Part shown: piece by piece, positions 26,634 through 33,901 of the stretch | Layout: each line of letters opens with the position of its first letter | Numbering within the stretch: position 1 is the stretch's first letter | NCBI RefSeq assembly: GCF_000153485.2 | Contig: NC_018721.1 | Coordinates: 2,480,001 to 2,544,000, forward strand | Length of the DNA: 64,000 bases | Direction of reading: 5' to 3' | Source of the DNA: Psychroflexus torquis ATCC 700755 | GTDB taxonomy: Bacteria; Bacteroidota; Bacteroidia; Flavobacteriales; Flavobacteriaceae | The notes under the pieces: model-generated | The model's input: the letters and a program-made list of their open reading frames with translations, nothing else | What the model was told of the DNA's origin: nothing | Database searches by the model: none | Program-made: the position numbers and the translations under genes

Positions 26634-27695
26634 TCAATCAATAGTTCTAACTACGGCCTTAGGGGCTTCTTTTCTGGTCCCATCAAATCCAGTCACACCG
26701 CCTACTGTTGTATATTTCATCACATAGCGTTTATTGGGATGGATTCTCCGAAAAGCGCTCTGACACATAAGTGTAGCTTCATGAAAACCGCATAGAATTA
26801 ACTTCAATTTTCCAGGATAAATATTCACATCTCCAATAGCGTATATTCCAGGAATATTGGTTTGATAATCTAAGGTATTATCGACTTTTATAGCATTCTT
26901 TTCAATTTCTAATCCCCAGTCGGCAATAGGGCCTAATTTAGGAGATAAACCAAATAATGGAATAAAATAATCTGTATCTAATTCGAAATCCTCCTCAGGA
27001 TTATTGTTCATCCTTATGGACACGGACTCCAATTGCTCGCCTCCGTGAACATCGACAATCTCTGCAGGGGTGATCAATTTTATTTTACCGATATCTTTTA
27101 GTTCTTTCACACGATCTACGGACTCTAGAGCCCCTCTGAATTCATTTCGCCTATGGACTAAAGTTACTTCAGAAGCAATATCTGCCAAGTAAATACTCCA
27201 ATCTAAAGCAGAATCTCCACCGCCAGAAATAACCACAGATTTATCTCTGAACTTCTCAGGATCTTTTACCATATAGTGAACTCCTTTATTTTCGAATAAA
27301 GAAAGATTAGCAATAGGTGGCTTTCTGGGTACAAAGCTCCCTAAACCTCCAGCAATAGCAATGATAGGGGCATGGTGTTTTGTCCCTTGGTCTGTTGTGA
27401 CAATAAAGCTCCCATCTTCTTGCTTTTCTATATCTTGAGCTTTTTCGCCCAAAGTAAATCCAGGCTGGAAAGATTTGATTTGCTCCATCAAGTTATCGAC
27501 TAGTTGCCCAGCTTTCACCTCAGGAAATCCCGGAATGTCATAAATAGGTTTCTTTGGGTAAAGCTCAGATAATTGTCCACCAGGTTGTGGTAGGGCATCA
27601 ATGATATGACACTTCAGCTTTAATAAACCGGCTTCAAATACTGCAAAAAGTCCCGTTGGACCGGCGCCTATAATTAGAATATCAGTTTTAATCAT
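26634..27695 (-). CDS. Ferredoxin-NADP reductase, thioredoxin-reductase-like type
   Basis: 353-aa FAD/NAD(P) enzyme that moves electrons between NADPH and ferredoxin. IIGAGPTGLFAVFEAG is the FAD dinucleotide fold, SGGGDSALDWSIYLA the NADPH fold and IPGIYAIGDVNIYPGK the second FAD motif. It lacks the CxxC of thioredoxin reductases, which fits the YumC-like ferredoxin reductase group. It is the last gene of an mrp-nfu-fnr run (42 bp after nfu), next to a ferredoxin gene, so it may feed electrons to Fe-S assembly. Confidence 0.85.
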   Translation of the reverse strand: MIKTDILIIGAGPTGLFAVFEAGLLKLKCHIIDALPQPGGQLSELYPKKPIYDIPGFPEVKAGQLVDNLMEQIKSFQPGFTLGEKAQDIEKQEDGSFIVTTDQGTKHHAPIIAIAGGLGSFVPRKPPIANLSLFENKGVHYMVKDPEKFRDKSVVISGGGDSALDWSIYLADIASEVTLVHRRNEFRGALESVDRVKELKDIGKIKLITPAEIVDVHGGEQLESVSIRMNNNPEEDFELDTDYFIPLFGLSPKLGPIADWGLEIEKNAIKVDNTLDYQTNIPGIYAIGDVNIYPGKLKLILCGFHEATLMCQSAFRRIHPNKRYVMKYTTVGGVTGFDGTRKEAPKAVVRTID

Positions 27696-27737
27696 ACTTA
27701 AAAGTAACGTTTGAATAAAAATTAAAAAATCTCACTT

Positions 27738-28001
27738 TTATTTTTTAGCAAATTGACCTACCGTCACATTTATCACCTCTTTTATTTGAGGAGCATATTT
27801 TTTTATCGTCATCTCTACTCCAGACTTTAAGGTCATTTGGTTGACTGTGCAGTCTACGCAAGTTCCTAAAAGTTGAACTTTAACCAGTGAGTCGTCTTCA
27901 ATAGATAATAGCTCGATATCTCCACCATCACTTTTCAAAAAAGGACGAATTTCATCTAAAGCAATTTCTACTGTTTTTCTTAATTCTTGACCAGTCATCA
28001 T
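27738..28001 (-). CDS. NifU C-terminal-domain (Nfu) Fe-S carrier
   Basis: 87-aa Nfu domain protein that carries and delivers Fe-S clusters. The cluster-binding CxxC is in LGTCVDCTVNQMTLKSG, preceded by LDEIRPFLKSDGGDIEL, the family signature. It overlaps the 3' end of mrp by 4 bp (ATGA type), so the two are translationally coupled, in line with a joint role in Fe-S delivery. Either of the two first Met codons may initiate. Confidence 0.92.
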   Translation of the reverse strand: MMTGQELRKTVEIALDEIRPFLKSDGGDIELLSIEDDSLVKVQLLGTCVDCTVNQMTLKSGVEMTIKKYAPQIKEVINVTVGQFAKK

Positions 28002-29143
28002 ATTTTCTTATTTTTAATCGCACTACAACCCGCCATGGTTGTTATCTTAATGGCATCTGTAGGCGGTAAGTTTTTATTTCTATTTACTACTTCTTGTACA
28101 GTGTTTTTTGTCAATTCCTTAAAAGACTCACTAAGTGGTGTTCCATCTTGCAAGGCTGCGGGTCGACCGATATCACCTGATTCTCTTAAACTTTGTACCA
28201 ATGGAATTTCACCTAAAAAAGGCACTCCAATATCTTCAGCAAGATACTTAGCTCCTTTTTCTCCAAAGATATAGTATTTCTTATCAGGTAATTCCTCTGG
28301 AGTAAAATAGGCCATATTTTCGCAGATACCTAAAACTGGAACGTTTATGCTTTCCTGTTGAAACATAGACACTGCTTTTTTTGCGTCTGCCAAAGCCACA
28401 TTTTGTGGGGTACTTACAATTAAAGCTCCTGTAATGGGCATGGACTGCATAATCGATAAATGAATATCTCCAGTTCCTGGGGGGAGATCAACTAATAAGA
28501 AGTCGAGTTCTCCCCAATCTGAATCAAAAATCATTTGGTTGAGAGCCTTTGCTGCCATAGGTCCTCTCCAAATCACGGCTTCATCGGGTTTGGTAAAAAA
28601 TCCTATCGATAATATTTTAACACCATAATTCTCAATGGGCTTCATTTTGGATTTGCCGTTCTTAGTTACCGAAAGCGGCTTTTCATTAGCTACGTCAAAC
28701 ATCATTGGACCAGATGGGCCATAAATATCAGCATCCAAAAGTCCTACCTTAAATCCCATCTTAGTTAGAGTTACCGCTAGATTTGCAGTGACTGTAGATT
28801 TCCCTACACCTCCTTTACCAGAGGCTACGGCAATAATATTTTGAATCCCGGGGATGGGTTTACCTTTTATTTCATTGGTGGCCTTTTTCTCTTTAGCCTC
28901 CACACTGATTTTTACTTCAACTTTGGCTTTTTCGTAAACATGTTTGTGGATAGCTTTCATTACATCTACCTCTGCACGTTTCTTAATATGTAAGGCCGGA
29001 GTAGATAGTTTTAGATCTATAACAACCTCATCGCCAAAAGTGACAATATTTTGTAGAGCTCCACTTTCTACTATATTTTGCCCTTCTCCTGCAACAGTTA
29101 TAGTTTCAAGAGCTTTTTTTATGTCGTCTTTATTGAGTTTCAT
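27998..29143 (-). CDS. Mrp/ApbC-type Fe-S carrier ATPase
   Basis: 381-aa P-loop ATPase that assembles or transfers Fe-S clusters. Residues 1 to about 85 are a MIP18 (DUF59) domain and the rest is the ParA/MinD-like ATPase with deviant Walker A SGKGGVGKSTVTANLA and LLVDLPPGTGDIHL. At the place of the usual CPxC cluster ligands it has YFTPEELPDKKYYIFG, so these cysteines are missing; a single Cys remains in ICENMAYF and one near the C-terminus (GCSAIKNK). First gene of the mrp-nfu-fnr run, with a TATATTTG promoter element 39 bp upstream. Confidence 0.9.
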   Translation of the reverse strand: MKLNKDDIKKALETITVAGEGQNIVESGALQNIVTFGDEVVIDLKLSTPALHIKKRAEVDVMKAIHKHVYEKAKVEVKISVEAKEKKATNEIKGKPIPGIQNIIAVASGKGGVGKSTVTANLAVTLTKMGFKVGLLDADIYGPSGPMMFDVANEKPLSVTKNGKSKMKPIENYGVKILSIGFFTKPDEAVIWRGPMAAKALNQMIFDSDWGELDFLLVDLPPGTGDIHLSIMQSMPITGALIVSTPQNVALADAKKAVSMFQQESINVPVLGICENMAYFTPEELPDKKYYIFGEKGAKYLAEDIGVPFLGEIPLVQSLRESGDIGRPAALQDGTPLSESFKELTKNTVQEVVNRNKNLPPTDAIKITTMAGCSAIKNKKI

Positions 29144-29181
29144 ACACTTATAAAAATTCTAATTAAGATTTAATCTAAATG

Positions 29182-29189
29182 CAAATATA
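29182..29189 (-). promoter_or_regulatory. -7 element TATATTTG for mrp-nfu-fnr
   Basis: Minus-strand TAnnTTTG match 39 bp before the mrp start codon. Confidence 0.6.
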
Positions 29190-29287
29190 CAAGTTTATGA
29201 TCTATTTACTTATTCTATATTCTATTTTACAAGATTTCTTAGGGATAAATTAACGTGTTGAAAAGTTTAGGACTAAATCTTATCTCA

Positions 29288-30265
29288 TTAGAGAACCAGC
29301 AAATTACAACCTCGAATATCACTTTGATCGAAGCGTCCTAAGATTTCAAATTCTGTATCGTTGATTTGCTTGCCAAGATCTTGAGTGGCGATAAAAGGGC
29401 ATGAGTTGAAATTGGCAAGATCAATCACATTAATACCACCTGTACTGCCAAAGCTTAGATAGTGAAAGGGATCTTCTGTATCTCTTATCATAATTTTCAT
29501 GTGGTGAGGACATTGGAATTTGCTTTGTCCTTGAGAATAGGCCTGAGACAGGAGCTCTGTCATACCATATTCGCTGTGAATGTTCTTTACACCGAAACCT
29601 TTAGATAGAACAGCATGAAGTTCTTTACGAATCATTTCTTTACGTCTGCCTTTCATTCCTCCTGTTTCCATCACAATACTGTGCTTCAATTGAAATTTTT
29701 TATTTTCAACTAAATCTAATAGAGCAAACGAAACTCCTATAAGTAATACCTTATGTCCAGCATCATCTATTTTTTGAAGTGTTTCCGAAAGCTGTTCTAT
29801 TTCATCTAAATAAAAGCCACTCTCTTTAAATTTGCTTTTTTTTATAAAATGGTCTACCATATATACCAACGAAGATCCTTCTCTTTCCAAGTAGGAAGGT
29901 AGTAAGCCTAAAATGACATAGTCTTCGATAGAACCATAAGCTTCCTCAAAAGTATGGATAAAGCTATCCTCATAAACCCTAAGGTCCTTAACGTAATGTC
30001 GACTTTGCTGTTGCCCAGTGGTTCCACTGCTCAAAAAAGTCATTTCAGGAGTGAACTCTTTCGTTTTGACTTGGTGAGTTTTGAAGAATTCAATGGGTAA
30101 AAAAGGGATTTCATTTAAGGTTTGAACTTCTTGTTCTCTGATGTTTAAATAACTGCAAAATTCCTTATAAACAGAATTATACTGAATTTGTTCCTTAAAA
30201 AGCTTTAGAGCTATAGTTTGAAAATCTTTTTCTGATTGTATTGAAAAAGGAAAGACAGAAGTCAT
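29288..30265 (-). CDS. LuxE/PaaK-like acyl-protein synthetase
   Basis: 325-aa member of the ANL-related LuxE family (acyl-protein synthetase or acyl transferase). FLSSGTTGQQQSRHYV is the Ser/Thr/Gly-rich adenylate-forming motif, IVMETGGMKGRRKEM and IHSEYGMTELLSQAY correspond to later core motifs of the family. Bacteroidota carry such stand-alone proteins outside any bioluminescence system; the substrate is unknown. I start at ATG 30265 (MTSVFPFS), not at the upstream TTG at 30274. No operon partner. Confidence 0.75.
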   Translation of the reverse strand: MTSVFPFSIQSEKDFQTIALKLFKEQIQYNSVYKEFCSYLNIREQEVQTLNEIPFLPIEFFKTHQVKTKEFTPEMTFLSSGTTGQQQSRHYVKDLRVYEDSFIHTFEEAYGSIEDYVILGLLPSYLEREGSSLVYMVDHFIKKSKFKESGFYLDEIEQLSETLQKIDDAGHKVLLIGVSFALLDLVENKKFQLKHSIVMETGGMKGRRKEMIRKELHAVLSKGFGVKNIHSEYGMTELLSQAYSQGQSKFQCPHHMKIMIRDTEDPFHYLSFGSTGGINVIDLANFNSCPFIATQDLGKQINDTEFEILGRFDQSDIRGCNLLVL

Positions 30266-30290
30266 ATATATCAATTGACTTCAAAAGTAA

Positions 30291-30316
30291 TAAAAAAACA
30301 CCCTGTAGAAAGGGTG
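30291..30316 (-). terminator. Terminator of a former minus-strand gene
   Basis: Stem caccct / agggtg with loop gtagaa; on the minus strand it is followed by a T-run. It lies just downstream of the T9SS-protein remnant at 30346-30533 and would be that gene's old terminator. Confidence 0.7.
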
Positions 30317-30345
30317 CTTTAGTTTTAAAAGTATTTCAGTTTAGT

Positions 30346-30533
30346 TTATAACATTTTTTTTCGTAACAAATGAGGTTCCTAGAATCACTCTTATAAGGTA
30401 AACTCCTGTATTGAGGTTTGATACATTTATAGATCCCAAAGCTTTTGAAGTTAACACGCGTTATCCAAGCATATTAAAGAGCTGAACTTCCAAATCATAA
30501 GATGTTGAAGATTCTACAGTCAATACTCTATGA
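30346..30533 (-). pseudogene. Remnant of a T9SS-secreted protein: C-terminal sorting domain
   Basis: Minus-strand translation gives a recognisable T9SS type A tail: RVLTVESSTSYDLEVQLFNM, then LG, an in-frame TAA where a Gln codon (CAA) is expected in the LGQ motif, then RVLTSKALGSINVSNLNTG, VYLIRV and a basic KKML end. The upstream side stops abruptly at the MITE-like element 30534-30714. With the signal-peptide remnant on the other side of the element it marks a gene whose body has been lost. Confidence 0.8.
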
Positions 30534-30714
30534 TACAAATTCAGCATTTAAATGTAGTATAAAATCAGTTTTTTTTACTTATTAATCGTTATAAAATAGA
30601 ACTATAACTAGTGCTATGCTTATTTTTTTTCCTCAACTAAGTAAAAAGCCTGTGCTGAGCTACGTCGTTGTATAATTCTATGTATTCATACGGCATTATA
30701 AATATAATTTGGTA
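30534..30714 (+). mobile_element. MITE-like element, 181-bp long-tail variant
   Basis: The left 115 bp (from tacaaattcag) match the first part of the 160-bp elements at 50679 and 52820. The right 65 bp differ and contain cctgtgctgagctacgtcg and end in ataatttggta; this tail recurs at 35884-35956 and partly at 6465-6504. Ends are imperfect inverted repeats. The flanking triplets are TGA and TTA, so a target duplication, if any, has drifted. It separates the two ends of a T9SS-protein pseudogene. Confidence 0.7.
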
Positions 30715-30779
30715 TTACCTGTTATAACAGGATTTTGTGCAAAAGCAAGAGATGAGAATATTAAAACAAATATAAAAGT
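30715..30779 (-). pseudogene. Remnant of the same T9SS protein: signal peptide
   Basis: On the minus strand the sequence reads TFIFVLIFSSLAFAQNPVIT, a typical flavobacterial signal peptide with its AFAQ cleavage site. The start codon is lost: the A-run before it puts a stop in frame. It abuts the MITE-like element, whose other side carries the sorting-domain remnant of the same orientation. Confidence 0.7.
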
Positions 30780-30984
30780 ATTTTTTTATAATATTTTTTC
30801 TAGAGGCCAGCTAAAAGTGATACAAATTTTATAAAAAATAAAAAGCTTTTTACCACAATATCAATCAATTAACGCTTTGGTAAACTTTAAACCCAGTATA
30901 TGTTGGAGTTTTAAAATTCAAAATAGACAAGGTTAAGCCAGTATTAATAAATCAAGAATCTATTAATCTAAATGAAATCTTTTG

Positions 30985-31006
30985 TTAACATCGAGATAAC
31001 ATCGAC
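30985..31006 (+). promoter_or_regulatory. Two 11-bp direct repeats, PhoB-type box
   Basis: TTAACATCGAG followed directly by ATAACATCGAC: two 11-bp units sharing the core TAACATCGA. PhoB/OmpR-family regulators bind tandem 11-bp direct repeats. The box ends 15 bp before the TAGATTTG -7 element (31022-31029), covering the -33 region, which itself has no TTG. That is the layout of an activator-dependent promoter. A PhoB-like regulator is encoded 5 kb downstream (36146). Binding is inferred. Confidence 0.55.
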
Positions 31007-31021
31007 GGTGGGCTTGAAACT

Positions 31022-31029
31022 TAGATTTG
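31022..31029 (+). promoter_or_regulatory. -7 element TAGATTTG before the TonB receptor
   Basis: Perfect TAnnTTTG match 19 bp before the ATG at 31049, preceded by the direct-repeat box instead of a -33 element. Confidence 0.6.
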
Positions 31030-31048
31030 CGTCAAAATTGAAACAGTA

Positions 31049-33844
31049 ATGCACAAACGATTAATTATTCTTTTAAGCTTAATAACCACAATTGGTTTTT
31101 CACAAAATCCTGAAAAAGGGACTCTCGTCGGAAAATTACTTGATATAGATTTAGGGAACCAATCTTTGCCGTTTGCTAATGTTCAAATAAAAGGAACCTC
31201 AAAAGGGGCTACAACGGATTTTGATGGTTTATATAAAATTGAAAACTTAGATCCTGGAACCTACACCGTTGTTTTTAGTTTTGTTGGGTATACTTCTGTG
31301 GAAGTTTCCGATGTAGAAATTGTTGCTGATAAAGTCACAGAAGTGAATACATCTTTAACATCTAGTGCTGCCTCTCTTCAAGAAGTGATCATCACTATTG
31401 TATCTAGAAAAGATTCTGAAGTTGCTCTTCTGCTAGAGCAAAGAGGAGCAATAAGTATTAAGGAAAGTATAGGGTCTCAGCAGTTAGCTAAATTGGGAGT
31501 TTCCGATGCAGCAGTGGCTACCACTAAAATTTCTGGGGTATCCAATAGTGAAGGCTCAGGAGATATCTACGTAAGAGGTTTGGGAGATCGGTACTTACTA
31601 ACCACTCTAAATGGACTTCCTATTCCATCAGACGATGTAGAAAAGAAGAATATTGATTTGAGTTTATTCCCTACTAGACTGGTTCAGAATATTTCCATTA
31701 GCAAGTCATATTCTGTCAATATGTATGGTGATCAGGCTTCGGGAAATGTAGATATTACCTCTAGAGAATTAGTTGGTAATGAAGAGTATTCACTAGGTTT
31801 TTCTACGGGGATTAACACTGAAGCTATTGGAGCAAATGACTTTAAATTAGGAGCCTATCAAAGTGATGTTAATCTAGGATTTTACAATAACAATCCCAAT
31901 AATTTTAATGCGTTAACTCAACAAAGCTGGAATACAGAATCAGTAGATGCTCCTGTCAATCAAAATTTCAACTTAACTGCTGGTAAAAAGTTTGGAGATA
32001 AGTTTAGAACTTTAGTGACGGCTTCTCAAAAATCTAATTTCGAGTTTAGATCAGGAACTTTTCAGGAATACGATAACAATAACTTTAGAGACGGTTTTAC
32101 CGATGTTGAAGAGTTCAGGAAAGAGGTCACAACCTCTGCTTTGTTGGATTTGAGTTACAGATTTAACGATAAAAACAAAGTCAAATTTACTAGCTTATTT
32201 GTCAATAAGTTATCTGGGCAGGTTTTTGAAGCTGGTAGAAATGGAGAGGGTGTTGTCTTCGATGAAGTAGATCCTCAGTCAGATTTGAATCAATTTATAA
32301 GAGATCAAAATATCAAGAAAACTCAGTTATGGGTAAACCAACTTATTGGCGAAAGTAAAATAGGAGTTCATAATATTGATTGGGCTGTTGGTCTAAACAC
32401 CGTCAATGCCGATGAACCTAACCGAATCAGAAACGAAATAAACTTTACCGATACCAGAGTAGAGTTAGGGAGAACAGGCGGTTTTCAACAACGTAAAAGC
32501 AATCAAATCATAGACGATTACGAAGTAAATGGAAAAATTAATGACTCCTTTAAAATTACAAATTTAAAAGAAGAGGAAAACGATTTTGGATTAAAAGTGG
32601 ATGTTGGAGGAAACTATAGATTTAAAGAAAGAGATTTTGAATCGCAGTTCAATGGGATCCAAGAAACCAATTTGAACAACGTTAACCCACCAAGCATCGA
32701 TGATTTATCATCCGTATTTACTTTAGACAATGTAGAAAATGGATTGTTGTCTTACGTATCGCAAAAGCCAGATTCCTATTTAGGCAAACTTGAAAGTTTA
32801 GGGGGATATGCACTTTTTAACTACAAAATGGAAAAATGGAATTTCAATTTTGGTGGACGTTTTGAATCCAATACGATAAAGGTCAATTGGAATGTTAATA
32901 ATTTTCCTGGAAGAATAGGAGCTGCTACAAAGGAATACGAAAACTTCCTGCCTAGTTTGAATTTAAAATACGAGCTTAATGATAATAACAACTTAAGACT
33001 TTCTGCTAGTAAAACCATCACGTTACCAGAATTTAAAGAAATTTCTCCTTTCGAATATGTTTCACCAAATGGACAAGTGACTAGAGGGAATCCAAACCTA
33101 GAGGCCAGTGAAAATTACAACTTAGACTTAAAGTGGGAAATGTTCCCTTCCAATGGGGAGCTTATTTCTGTCGCTGGTTTTTATAAGCAAATCAATGACC
33201 CTATCAACAGAGTCTTAACGAGAGGTGCTGCAGGAATTTTTTCATACTTCAACTCTGGCGAACAAGCAGAAATTTACGGTCTAGAGCTAGACACAAAACT
33301 GGATGTGATAGCTAAAGATAAAGATTTAGGTTATATGGTTAACGTCAACTTTAATGCAACTAGAATGTGGCATGAGCAAGATCTCAAAGAAGTTTTTGAA
33401 ATTATAAATGGAGAAAATAGATTGACTAGAACTTTTAGATACAACGGTAAAACCAAAACAGATCTACAGGGAGCTTCAGATTGGATTTTTAATGCCAACA
33501 CTACTTTTGAGACGTCTGGGGAGAATCCTTTTGTAGCCAATATTTCAGCTAATTATGCTTCTGAGAAAATATTTGCTTTAGGAAATCCAGACAACCAAGT
33601 TAATCCCGACGAGTTTTTTAATGAAGAGATACGGGAGCAAGGCTTTGTCGTTCTTAATGCAGTATTGAGAAAAGACATCAATGAAAACCTAAGTGTGCAA
33701 CTTATAGGTAAAAATCTTTTGAATCCTCAAATTGAAAGGACTCAAACCATAAAACCCCTTAGTACGGGTGTTTCAAGAGAAGAAGTAGTTAGATCTTATA
33801 CTAGAGGGGCGCAACTATCTATAGGATTTAATTATAATTTTTAA
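31049..33844 (+). CDS. TonB-dependent outer-membrane receptor
   Basis: 931-aa outer-membrane importer energised by TonB. Signal peptide KRLIILLSLITTIGFSQ; residues about 25-110 are the CarboxypepD_reg-like domain (FANVQIKGTSKGATTDFDG, YTVVFSFVGYTSVEV); then the plug (SVNMYGDQASGNVDITSREL) and a 22-strand barrel ending in SIGFNYNF with the C-terminal Phe. The RGLGDRYLLTTLNGLPIPSDD segment fits a receptor type often paired with a lipoprotein. The paired lipoprotein gene begins 57 bp later and a PhoB/PhoR-like pair follows, so phosphate- or phosphoester-responsive uptake is a reasonable but unproven inference. Confidence 0.92.
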   Translation: MHKRLIILLSLITTIGFSQNPEKGTLVGKLLDIDLGNQSLPFANVQIKGTSKGATTDFDGLYKIENLDPGTYTVVFSFVGYTSVEVSDVEIVADKVTEVNTSLTSSAASLQEVIITIVSRKDSEVALLLEQRGAISIKESIGSQQLAKLGVSDAAVATTKISGVSNSEGSGDIYVRGLGDRYLLTTLNGLPIPSDDVEKKNIDLSLFPTRLVQNISISKSYSVNMYGDQASGNVDITSRELVGNEEYSLGFSTGINTEAIGANDFKLGAYQSDVNLGFYNNNPNNFNALTQQSWNTESVDAPVNQNFNLTAGKKFGDKFRTLVTASQKSNFEFRSGTFQEYDNNNFRDGFTDVEEFRKEVTTSALLDLSYRFNDKNKVKFTSLFVNKLSGQVFEAGRNGEGVVFDEVDPQSDLNQFIRDQNIKKTQLWVNQLIGESKIGVHNIDWAVGLNTVNADEPNRIRNEINFTDTRVELGRTGGFQQRKSNQIIDDYEVNGKINDSFKITNLKEEENDFGLKVDVGGNYRFKERDFESQFNGIQETNLNNVNPPSIDDLSSVFTLDNVENGLLSYVSQKPDSYLGKLESLGGYALFNYKMEKWNFNFGGRFESNTIKVNWNVNNFPGRIGAATKEYENFLPSLNLKYELNDNNNLRLSASKTITLPEFKEISPFEYVSPNGQVTRGNPNLEASENYNLDLKWEMFPSNGELISVAGFYKQINDPINRVLTRGAAGIFSYFNSGEQAEIYGLELDTKLDVIAKDKDLGYMVNVNFNATRMWHEQDLKEVFEIINGENRLTRTFRYNGKTKTDLQGASDWIFNANTTFETSGENPFVANISANYASEKIFALGNPDNQVNPDEFFNEEIREQGFVVLNAVLRKDINENLSVQLIGKNLLNPQIERTQTIKPLSTGVSREEVVRSYTRGAQLSIGFNYNF

Positions 33845-33901
33845 AACTTAATAATTTTTGAACTTAAACTTAATATAAAAACAGCACTTAAATTTAGAAA
33901 C

